DNA from: Raphanus sativus | Taxonomy: Eukaryota > Streptophyta > Magnoliopsida > Brassicales > Brassicaceae | Assembly: GCF_000801105.2 (NCBI RefSeq) | Contig: NC_079514.1 | Location: forward strand, 11,408,001 to 11,472,000 | Length of the DNA stretch: 64,000 bases | Direction: 5' to 3' | Part shown: positions 11,031 to 21,845 of the stretch, piece after piece | Layout: each line of letters begins with the position of its first letter | How positions within the stretch are numbered: the first letter of the stretch is position 1 | Program-made: the position numbers and the translations under genes | The notes under the pieces: generated by a model | Databases searched by the model: none | Told to the model about the DNA's origin: nothing | What the model saw: only the letters and a program-made list of their open reading frames with translations

Positions 11031-13069
11031 AACAGGCAGTCTCTCTGAAAGAGGTTTGAAAACAGCAGGGACTCAAATGATTTTAAAAACTCAGTTCATC
11101 ATCTCTTTAGTAGTGCAAACCAAATCATTAAACATCCTAATCTTAGAAGCACATCATACCATATCCTAGTATCGCAACCAAATTTCACTAGTTCCACAAC
11201 CTAACAGATCCTGTCTGACAATCCCCTATACTAACCTCATTTCTTGCATAAAAATAAAAGTATAGGCTTTACCTTGGGAGTATCGATCAAAGGACACATG
11301 GATTCAACTCAAACAAGTTTCTGAACACACAGGTAGTCTTCTCTGATCCCTTTCTCCCCTCATCTCTCTTCTCTGAATATCTTATTAGTTTCAATTTCAA
11401 CAGGTTTCGATGCCACAAAGGTCATCTAGTCTATCTCATTGACATTTGCATTTGTAATTCATACATTTTTTTGACAAAGTGTAGCGAATAATGGGGTCTC
11501 TGGTAATTTACCTATCCCTCGTTTCCACAATGTGTGATCATCCTTGAGATTTAGAATAATGGGATCGCATGTAATTTACCTATCCCTCTGCCTCTCAAGA
11601 AATTATATCAATCTTTTCTTTATAAATTTAGATCTTGAGATGCCGAAGAGAGAGAAGGAAGGGAACCAGAAACACATAGACTTTTTACCTTCCAGACTTG
11701 CAGGAGGATTCCGATCTCTTGTATACCAAGCCCCAAGACAAGCAAATCAAGTCAGTATTAGGTTGGATGTCAGCTTTGGTTCCTTCAAACAATTTCAGCA
11801 AGTGCAAACATAGTTGACAGGTTGATCCACTTTAGTATCTCTGATACTTCTGCAATCAGTAAGTCTAAGACTGGTCTAAAGAGTGGTTAGATGACAAGTA
11901 GTAGATCGATTAAGATTATATCCCCTTCTTGACTCAATAATTTTTTTTTTTTTTATAAACATTTTAAATAAGACAAATAAAGTAAATAACCATTAGTAAT
12001 TCCCCCAGACTTAAATTACACTGGTCCAGTGTAACACAGTCGGTGGTATGAAAAACATAAAGCATAATTACGAAAGTTAACAAGTTAGAACGATATACCA
12101 GATCGCCGATGTCTGTGTCGATCGACACAATGAAGTATCAATCGATTGTTGAAGATGAAGCGCTGTCGAACGATATCGACATTGTCTCATTGATCGATGG
12201 TTAGAGAGACCGTTTGACATAATGAAGAGACAATCGATCGTTTGATATGAAGTGCTGGCGATCGATATCAAGCTGGTCTCATCGGGCGATGTGCTGAGCA
12301 ATCGTCTACACTTTAATCTGACCGGAATAGATGTTGATCGATGTAAATGTGTTGTCTTCGTTCGTGGCAGATTTTGTTATGTCGATCGATATCGACTTCT
12401 TCTCGGCAATCGTTTACTCGGGTCCCTATTCTAAATAGCTAATTCTAAATTATAATATTAGTATGACCTCCCCCAGACGTAAACAACACTGTTACCAGTG
12501 TTATACAGTCTAAGATTGGTGAAAGAATAGATCATAAGGACAATAAGTAACAAGGAAAAATAGTATACCAACTTTGATGTGAATATTGACCAACACAGTT
12601 AAGTGGCGATCGATACTCTTGATGCTCTATCGATCAACACAATTAAGTGGCGATCGATCGATGCTATTAATGCTCTGTCGACCAATGCTGCGCAGTCATA
12701 GGTCGATGTTGGTAGATCAAGTTTCTTCCTTGGATCCTTCTTTTTGATTTCCTGATATATAAAACGCTAAAACAAACAGTAATAGATAAATATAAAACCA
12801 AATTATTATATATTTTTTCGGATGAACAGTGACTCTGCTACAGTAGCGTTGCTACAGTAATTCTGCTACAGTGTCGATCGATTTGCTTGCTACAGTATCG
12901 ATCGATGTCCTCACTACATTGTCGCTCGGCACTGTTGCTACAGTGTCGGGCGTACTGTTCATCTTTTTTTTACCTGCAATAATTAAAAACAAAAATCAGT
13001 AGTATATAAAAACAAAACCAAATGTAAAACAAACCTAACAGTGGGTTGCCTCCCACTCAGCGCTTATTT
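11031..13069 (-). other. Non-coding interior of the gypsy element
   Basis: No protein family is readable in this stretch, where the pol domains would be expected. It contains two more GTCTGGGGGA tracts with hairpins, clusters of CGATCGA palindromes (12119-12400, 12600-12910) and six copies of (G)CTACAGT at 12838-12950. Confidence 0.6.
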
Positions 13070-14142
13070 TTAGTCATTAGCTTGACTTTTGGAGGTCCAT
13101 TTAATCTGGATGAGGATGTGAACTTGCTCCAAAACAAGTTTCTGTGCTCTCTTCCTCATTTGGTTGATGCAGTTGATAAAAGCTCTTGCAGATGCTTCTC
13201 CTTTGTCTCTCAGTTTTGGATCAGATAGCACTCTAACCTTAGCAAAAGAAGCTGGACCTCCTCTGCGGCGCACTCTACACTCAAGACTTTCCTCATGACA
13301 CTGAGAAGGACCAGTGATAGATAATATGCATCTATATTCCTTTTCATTTTCTTCTTCCTCTTTTTAGGTCTTCCCCCAGACTTAGACTTTTCAGTCTCGT
13401 TCTGTTCTGAAATTTGGATGTTGTCGACCGATTCTAAAGGCTCTGTGTCGGTCGATTCGTGAGGCTCATTGTTGACCGATCTTGAAAGTTGAATGTCGAT
13501 CGATGTTGATCCTGATTTTGCAAGCTCGCGATCTGCATATGTTAGAAGTGCTGGATCTTCAAACATCTTTATGTAGGAAATCAAATCTTCACTTTTCTTC
13601 TTCTCCACAGGATCATAGAAGACATTTTCATCAACATTAGTTAGGCACATCTTATTCTTCTTAAGATCACAAACTGCTCCCACTGTAGCCATGAAGGCTC
13701 TTCCAAGAAGAATGGAAGATGTCATGCCTGATTTGAGCTCCACGACATGAAAATCCACAGGAATAGTGCATTCTCCTATCTCCACTTTAACATTCTTGAT
13801 CATGCCTGCTGAGTTTGCCTTGGAGTTATCAACGAAAGAAAAACTATCTTTTGAAGGTTCCGTCTTTAATCCTAATACTTCAGCAGTGTCTATAGCCATG
13901 ATGCTCACTGCAGATCCAGTATCGCAGAGGGCGTTTGGCAAATCGTGGTTATTTATAGAGCATGGAATCAAAAACTTTCCAGGATCTTGTTCCTTCTTTA
14001 GAGTCCTTTTAGGCTTACGGCATACCTTGTTGAATAATATCTCCATGTCCTTTTCTGTCTCTCTGCTCTCTCTGAAAAAATTACCAAGTCTGTACTTATA
14101 ATAGGCTTTCTCAAAAGTCATACCCTTAGGAACTCTCTCCAC
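13070..14142 (-). pseudogene. Retrotransposon protease region, frameshifted
   Basis: Aspartic protease part of a gypsy polyprotein, which normally cuts Gag-Pol. The reading frame 14142-13210 carries LCDTGSAVSIM, with the catalytic Asp of the retropepsin DTG motif, and a downstream ILLGRAFM, the second hydrophobic-Gly block of this fold. A Lys-rich tail follows. The C-terminal block RRRGGPASFAKVRVL (13273-13070) is in a different frame, so at least one frameshift lies near 13270-13330. No reverse transcriptase follows. Serine- and SVDR/SIDR-rich linkers reflect CGATCGA words. It is unlikely to make a functional polyprotein. Confidence 0.8.
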
Positions 14143-14828
14143 CCTCTTGTGAAATCCATCAAGTTCAGCTTTGTTAGCTTCTCATCTCAGGTGTTTGGGA
14201 ACATAGAGTTTCTGAGCTTTCGACCTCATCCCAATCTGAATCGCTTCTTTTGTTGCTTGCCGTTCCATGACAGGTTCATGTCCGTCCAATTGGTGTCGAT
14301 CGATACCAGGTGGATGTCGTCGATCGACACTCTCAACGAAAGAAGTTTCAACTAGAGTCAAGTGTTGTTGGTCTGGTGCATCTGCAGGTTGCTTTCTGGT
14401 CTTCTCCATTGTCTTTAAGCAAACTGGCGTCTGAGATGGGTTGCGAGTTGCATTCAGACCGTGGGCATAAGGGTCTGGTAAACACACTAGATTTATAGTG
14501 AGCCGCTGTCGATCGATGCTTTCCCGTGGAGGTCGATCGATGCCGTTTTGTTTGTGTTGCTCGACGTCATATGTTTTAGCATGGTACGGGATGAGAGGAT
14601 GTGGGTGTTGAGCAGCGAAATCTGAGTGGCTCTAGATTTGAACAGAACTGCATGACCCTAAAAAAGGTGTCGATCGATGTTCAGTTGATGGTGTAGATCG
14701 ACACAAGTACGAGCTACCAATAGACATGCAACTTTCGACTAAAATGACTTCTTCTTCCAACTTCTCATGAATGATTACTTCCCCAAAGTAGTTATCCCAT
14801 CTGGAATCGACCTGCTGCTCTTCCCAGT
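14143..14828 (-). other. Gag-protease linker of the gypsy element
   Basis: Partly open on the minus strand (14487-14182), with low-complexity SVDRRHPPGIDRHQ-like peptide encoded by CGATCGA words; no recognised domain. Five exact CGATCGA copies fall here. Confidence 0.5.
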
Positions 14829-15160
14829 CGGGATGAATAGTATCACGATGAACAGTATCCCGATGAACAGTTTATGGGTGAACAGTGTCACGATGAACAG
14901 TACCGCGATAAACAGTGTCACGATGAACAGTACCGCGATGAACAGTGTCACGATGAACAGTACCTCGATGAACAGTGTCGCGATGAACAGTATTTCGGTG
15001 AACAGTACCGTGATGAACAGTGTCGACCGATACGGGATGAACAGTATCGATCGATATCGGATGAACAGTGCCTCGATGAACAGTACTCGCGTGAACAGTA
15101 CCGGGATGAACAGTATTCGGATGAATAGTAACCGGATGAACAGTACCCGAGTGAACATTG
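14829..15160 (-). repeat. 15-bp coding minisatellite, 21 units, encoding TVHRD/TVHRG pentapeptides
   Basis: The plus strand shows 21 units built on GATGAACAGT plus five variable bases. Nineteen are 15 bp and two (near 15014-15060) are 24 bp because they include a CGACCGATA or CGATCGATA word. On the minus strand each unit reads ACTGTTCATCG.. and encodes TVHRD, TVHRG, TVHPV and variants in one open frame (15402-14872). The unit lacks stop codons in several frames on both strands, so long plus-strand frames (MNS-rich, DEQY-rich) are shadows. Period divisible by three suggests it expanded while coding. Confidence 0.85.
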
Positions 15161-15451
15161 TCGTTTCGTTGAAGAAAATTTTCATTTTTCACAGTTTTTG
15201 CAATCAGAGAAATTTGGGTGCACAACATCTTGAAACGGGTATCGATGATGTCTATCATTCCATTCACCTCTTTGCAGAGAGAATCCAAATGCAGATTGAA
15301 CTCCTCAGTGATCTCCTGCTGTTCTTTCAAGCGCTCCTCTAGTATAAATTTCATCTCTTCTAAATTGTACTGATCCTCATCTTGGTATATAGCATGCTCC
15401 ACAAATGAGACTTCATGTACAGAACCAGTCTCAGCCTCAATGATCTTGTTG

Positions 15452-16093
15452 TCATCCTTTACAGCTGATTTTTATCCTGTGCATATCTAGATTTTTGGCA
15501 TTGGTGCTGGACGCCAAGCTCTCAATCAATCTCCTAGCATCCTCTAGGGTTCTTGTTCTAAAGTTTCCTTCGCTGGCAGTGTCCAACATTACATGATATT
15601 GCACATCAATACCGTTGCAGAACTTCATCAACAGCTGAACCTCCGTAAAACCATGATGTGGACAGTCCCTTTGGTAGCTCATGAACCTCTCCCAAGAGCT
15701 TCTGAAGCCTTCTGTAGGTCCCTGAGAGAATGTCCAAATTTTATCTCTTATTTCTTCAGTCCGTGCTTCATCAAAGAATTTACACAGGAATGCATTTTGG
15801 ATCTCGGTCCAGGATGTAAGAGATCCTGATGGCTTTACCACCGAGTTTTTCAAGGCATCATAGCCTGTTATTGATAAAGACTTTACAACTGTTGTACAGT
15901 CTTTTTTAGTAAGGGGTTCCTTCTTAAATGTTTCAATGCTATAATCTTGGCGCTGATTCCTAAAACAGACAATGCACATGAGATGCGAGTTTATCAACCA
16001 ATTTCCTGCTGCAACGTCTTGTACAAGGTAATCTCTATGATCATAGCAAATATATTGAAACATATACTCCCTCAATGCATCTCGTACAATCAT
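15452..16093 (-). pseudogene. Retrotransposon Gag (retrotrans_gag domain) relic
   Basis: A 213-codon frame with the core of the plant gypsy Gag domain: LTSWTEIQNAFLCKFF, DKIWTFSQGPTEGF and SSWERFMSYQRDCPHHGF. The family consensus is W-E-L...FFP......I..F.Q...E.....WERFK.L...CPHHG. Gag forms the virus-like particle. The N-terminal half is poorly conserved (MIVRDALREYMFQYICYDHRD), no zinc knuckle is seen, and it is not in frame with the protease region. Confidence 0.75.
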
Positions 16094-16178
16094 TCAGCCT
16101 TTTTGAAGGACAAACTATTAGTGTAGAACTTGTTGCTGGTGACCGAGATAGTAAATGACTACCACAAAGAGGACATCT

Positions 16179-16192
16179 CCCCCCCCCCCCCC
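16179..16192. repeat. C14 homopolymer at an element junction
   Basis: Fourteen consecutive C between the truncated gypsy element and the LINE fragment. Rare in this AT-rich DNA; may be partly an assembly artefact. Confidence 0.8.
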
Positions 16193-16200
16193 ATTGTGCA

Positions 16201-17030
16201 ATGAAGATCGATCTTACAAAAACATTTGACTATGTTCACTGGCCGTTCTTGCTGAATACTTTGAGGGCACTAAACATGCCGGAGGATTTCATTCAATTGA
16301 ATTATGTGTATGTATAACTTCTTTCACCGTGCAAGTCAATGGAGAGCTTGCACGTTTCTTCCAATGTAAATTAAAAGAGGAGTGAGGCAAAGGTGTGTTT
16401 TGTCTCCATATATATTTGTTATCTGCATCAACATCTTGTCTCACATGTTGGATAACGATGTGAAAAAATAGGCTATCTTCCTAGGTGCAAGAACATCATG
16501 TTGTCTCACCTGTGCTTTACAGATGATTTGTTGGTGTTCACCAATGGAACCAAAAGATCACTAGAAGAAGTTCTTAAAGTATTTCCTGATTTTGAAGCTA
16601 TGTGTGGACTAAAAATTAGTTTAGAGAGTTCCACTCTATACGTTTCATGCATTTCAGAAGCTATTGAAGTAGATATTCTTGTGAGGTTCATGTTCTCCTC
16701 AAGAAAGGTACATGTTCGTTACCTGGGGTTTCCTCTTCTCACAAAACGCATTATGGTGAATGATTACATTCCACTAGTTGAGAAAATCAGGAAAAATGCG
16801 TAACTGGACCGAAAGATTTCTGTCTCACTCGGGTCATCTTCTTATGGTATGGGTGGCAGCTTTTTGATTATATGTTCGCTGTTTGAAAGAAATTGAACAA
16901 TTGTGCTATACATTCTTATGGTCTAGTCCAGATTTAAAAACAATTAAAGTTAAGGTTAGTTGGAAGGATGTTTGTCTTCTGAAAAGTGAGGGAGCTAAGC
17001 TTGGGTCTTACGCCAGCATGCTTGAAAACC
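16201..17030 (+). pseudogene. Degenerate L1-type LINE reverse transcriptase fragment
   Basis: Frames on the plus strand together read as the palm and thumb of a plant non-LTR reverse transcriptase: KIDLTKTFDYVHW (L-D-KAFD-V-W block), then RGVRQRCVLSPYIFVI, then HLCFTDDLLVFTNG with the catalytic YADD-type motif altered to FTDD, then VRYLGFPLLTKR and IEQLCYTFLWS. Stops and frameshifts separate the blocks. Both the endonuclease and the 3' end are missing. Old fragment, unrelated in age to the LINE at 46050. Confidence 0.8.
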
Positions 17031-17496
17031 AAAGGATACATCCCTCTATGATTTTGATGGCTCCACCCCATACCAATAACCAAGCCATGATCGATCCATA
17101 TGCATCAATTTGATAAGTCGGGCTTTGGATATCCATGAGAAGAACTGAATCGATACATATATTTAAAGTGGTTTTTGCATCCTCATCTTCTTGACATTTG
17201 GAATCTTTCAGTTCTCTATTTTCAAGTAAACTATTTATAAAGTATCGATTAAATAGATGTCTTTCTCTTGAAAATTTATCATTTTTTATTTTCCAGATAT
17301 ATCAGACGATTCATGGAAAGGCGTTGGCTGTTAACTTATTGTAGAGTTGAAAACAAGAATAAACTTAGATAAAATCATATCCTAACATAAAGTTTGAAAT
17401 AGAAAGTGATGTGAGGTTAAAAATGATTTCGATAATGTTCAATAAAATGCTTTCAATAACTTGGTCTAAAAAGATTATTCAAATTCAATACAATTA

Positions 17497-17790
17497 GGGG
17501 CAATTCTCTCAAATAATACTTTTAAAGTTTTTGTTACAAAAATAACACTTACAAATAAAATGATAAAATAGCATATTTTGTTTTGAAAATTTTAATATAT
17601 ATTTTTTATTTTTAGAAATTTGAACACATTCCTAAAACCCATCTCTTAACTCTAAAGCCAAAATTTTATATTAATTAATCCAAATGTTATAAATATATAT
17701 TTACCTTTCAATAAAACTTCTTTTGATCATTTTCTATTTTCTTCTCTGTGATGATATTTTGTAATAAAAATTTGGTTTGATATTATTCTG
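17497..17790 (+). repeat. Dispersed GGGCAATTCTCTCAAATA repeat, copy 1
   Basis: Shares the start GGGCAATTCTCTCAAATA and several internal blocks (GTTTTGAAAATTTTAATAT, TTCAATAAAACTTCTTTTGA) with 62532-62790. Probably a decayed MITE; the right terminus is not clear. Confidence 0.55.
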
Positions 17791-18162
17791 GTCTTTTTCT
17801 CTACAATTATTATTGTTACTAGTCACTATAAAATAATGGAAAAATAATACTGTTATTATAGTAAACATTATTATAAGTTCACATCAAACTTTAAAGGGAT
17901 GGACGACATGCGAGGAACCTACCATATTGTAGACGACAAATACGAACTGTGTTGTTTCGAATCTTTTTCACTAAACAGAAGACATGTTTTTCTTCGAACT
18001 GCTTCCTACGTGGCATCTCATATACCCGTGACATTTTTTTTTATGATTGTTAACGTTTCTAATCGAAACTTCATTCGCAGATATATATTTAGTATAGGTT
18101 TCGTATACTTTAATAATACCTTAAAGTAAAAGATTGTTTCATCGATTGACTTTGTTATTATA

Positions 18163-18331
18163 TAAAAATGTGTCATAATATTTTAAAATGTTTTTTTAAC
18201 CCAAACAACATAGTTAAAAATAACATATATATCTAATTGGGTTGGATGCTTTTTTAATATATATTGGTTGGATGTTTAAAAATGTGTCGTTATATTTTAG
18301 AATGTTTTTTCAACCCAACGAACACAGTTAT
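18163..18331 (+). repeat. Direct duplication of a ~50-bp segment
   Basis: AAAAATGTGTCATAATATTT (from about 18164) and AAAAATGTGTCGTTATATTT (from about 18279) each continue through AATGTTTTTT and AACCCAA to an ACA.AGTTA word. Two copies about 115 bp apart, of unknown origin. Confidence 0.6.
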
Positions 18332-19736
18332 GTAAAACACACACACACAACCAACCGAATTAGATAATAGCACCTCAGCATATCTAGTTTTAGAGCTAGA
18401 CCGGTAAGAATAGTAATAGCAGATTGTTATATATAAGAATTTATTATTTGAAAGTAAGACACAAATGTTGGAATAATTAATATTATGTTGATACATATAG
18501 TAGTATAAACATGTAACATACAATTTCATAAATTAAGATATACACAAAACGAAAACGAAATTTTGTGAAATAGTGTGAAATTGTGTGTTATAAGACTTCT
18601 CAATTATTTTTCTATTAATTGAAAAGTGGACCATTGTGTTAGCCAGCTAGGCATTCTACTGGATTAACGATGGTTGCCCCCACAAAAGAGTTACTTAGAT
18701 TACGAGAAATCATTTATTTATGAACACACATAACTCGCATTATTTCTCATTTGTTATTTTCTGGATGTGTACTTTTCAAAATTGTAAATACAAGTATATA
18801 ATAAAATTATGATAAAATGTTAATATAATAAACACATAAACTATGTTTGAAAGCCATACCGTAATGATGTTCTTAGATGTGCTTTTTAACAACAAAAACT
18901 AAAATAAGATATATGTTTTACCTATTCGGAAAGCCAAAACCGATGGGATAGAATCAACGTAGAATACAACTAAATAAAAATTCCGAACATCTCACGCAAA
19001 CTGGTCCATCACTAAATTAATTACTCTTGGTATATGTCGAATTTTGAAGGTAGAAAAAAAGTTTTACTACATTGAAATTTCTTCTAGTGTGTAGCTAAAG
19101 CTCGTCATTCGTCAGGTAAAGATATCATCTTCACCAATTGAGAACAGTGTGTTACAAAAATTATGTCTGAATAATCAAAAATTTTATGTACTTTGTAGCC
19201 CATGTCAAAGCTTGACATAGTGCATATAAAACTGATAAGTTTCTTCGAAGATTCTTCGTCGCCATCATCTTCTCTTCTGATTCTAAAGTTCTACAAAACC
19301 ATCTCTACCTCCGAAAATTTATCATTCTCTTTCTAAGCACCATCTATAAAATAAATTCTCGAATATTCTAATGATTACCAGTCAAAGACATGTGAAACCA
19401 TATATTGCCTTTTTAGATGCACTTAAAAAACCTTTTATAACATTTATTTTCACTTTGAGTAGTTTAACTTGTTCCAAATCTTAAACTTTTCACATGTTAT
19501 TATCAATGAAGGTATTTTTAATAATACTAATATAAAAAGCTAACAAAAGAAATTGACAATTTGACATGATGGAAGAGCAATTTAAAAGTTTTACTATTTA
19601 ACAAAATGACTACTCAATGAGTAACGCTTCCACGAAATTTGTCCCCAAAATTAATTTATTGATGTCGATACATTAAAGAGAAAATAATTGAATTTATTAA
19701 TTAGCTTTTTTTTTGTGTGCAACTGTACTTATGTTA

Positions 19737-19946
19737 GACTATCATTGACCCCCGTTTCTTAATTGGGATTCTTAGATTCGGGTAAGAAACGACTCTTAAA
19801 TTTTCTTAGATTTTAACTAAGAAAAATTAAGAACTGCCTTTTAAATAAGAGATATAAAAGTTGTTTTTAGCCGAAAAGTGTAAAAAAAAATAGTGTCAAA
19901 TCATGAGTTAAGAATCCTGGCTAGGAGACCAGGATTAATCATACCC
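19737..19946. mobile_element. Tourist-like MITE, copy A
   Basis: 210 bp bounded by TTA (19734-19736 and 19947-19949). Ends GACTATCATTGACCCC and, inverted, GGGTATGATTAATCC are imperfect inverted repeats of a family with consensus GACCATGATTAAT. The right TTA is shared with copy B. Confidence 0.65.
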
Positions 19947-19949
19947 TTA

Positions 19950-20155
19950 GAACATGATTAATGGGAGGTTATTATGGTGGAATTCTTAGCTTCGTTTAAA
20001 AAACCGTTTCTTAACTTTTAATTAAAAAAAACTAAAACCCGATTTTTAAATAAGATATTTAAGAACCAGTTCTTAGTTTTTTAGTTAAAAGTTAATAAAC
20101 GGTTGTTTAGTCGAAGCTAAGAACCCATCCTAAGAATCCGTGGTTAATCATGGTC
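19950..20155. mobile_element. Tourist-like MITE, copy B
   Basis: 206 bp with ends GAACATGATTAATGGG and, inverted, GACCATGATTAACCAC. The inverted-repeat arms run on through GGTTCTTAGCTTCG-like sequence. TTA flanks both sides (19947-19949, 20156-20158). It abuts copy A and ends about 75 bp upstream of the GA2ox TATA box. Confidence 0.8.
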
Positions 20156-20229
20156 TTATTAGCTTAAGATGAATAGTTTGATCATATTCGTACGTCATTG
20201 TTAGCTTTTTATCATTCCATCTCCTCTGC

Positions 20230-20237
20230 TATATAAA
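20230..20237 (+). promoter_or_regulatory. TATA box of the GA2ox gene
   Basis: TATATAAA 100 bp upstream of the ATG at 20330, which gives a short 5' leader of roughly 70 nt. Confidence 0.6.
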
Positions 20238-20329
20238 ACACTCGTCCGAGTACATAACTAGATGTCTACTCCTTCAAAGCTATTAAAAGCCACACCAGAA
20301 TTTTTTTTTCCAAACACACATTTATAGCA

Positions 20330-21845
<1,516 letters not shown>

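Larger units (their letters stand above)
9508..16140 (-). mobile_element. 5'-truncated, RT-less Ty3/gypsy LTR retrotransposon
   Basis: Read right to left the element has a gag relic (15452-16093), a spacer with a 15-bp minisatellite (14829-15160), a retropepsin-containing region (13070-14142), a long non-coding stretch with purine-tract and hairpin modules, and a 3' LTR (9508-10988). No reverse transcriptase, RNase H or integrase is encoded between protease and LTR. The 5' LTR and primer-binding site are missing; the right end stops near 16140, before a C14 run and an unrelated LINE fragment. The gag and protease type and the GTCTGGGGGA tract fit plant Athila/Tat-like gypsy elements. It is non-autonomous or internally deleted and decayed. 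Confidence 0.75.
17114..19736. other. AT-rich intergenic sequence with dispersed repeats
   Basis: No gene recognised. Contains a copy of a dispersed AT-rich repeat (17497-17790) and a locally duplicated segment (18163-18331), both listed separately. Confidence 0.6.

Noticed and set aside
14829..15160. CRISPR-like array
   Set aside because: Short 15-bp units with no unique spacers in a plant retrotransposon; a coding minisatellite.
14767..15342. Plus-strand 191-codon frame rich in MNS repeats, and the overlapping DEQY-rich frame
   Set aside because: Both are shadows of the 15-bp minisatellite; the element's gag and protease lie on the minus strand.
16093..17110. 5' LTR of the gypsy element
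   Set aside because: No sequence here matches the LTR at 9508-10988; instead there is a C-run and a LINE fragment.
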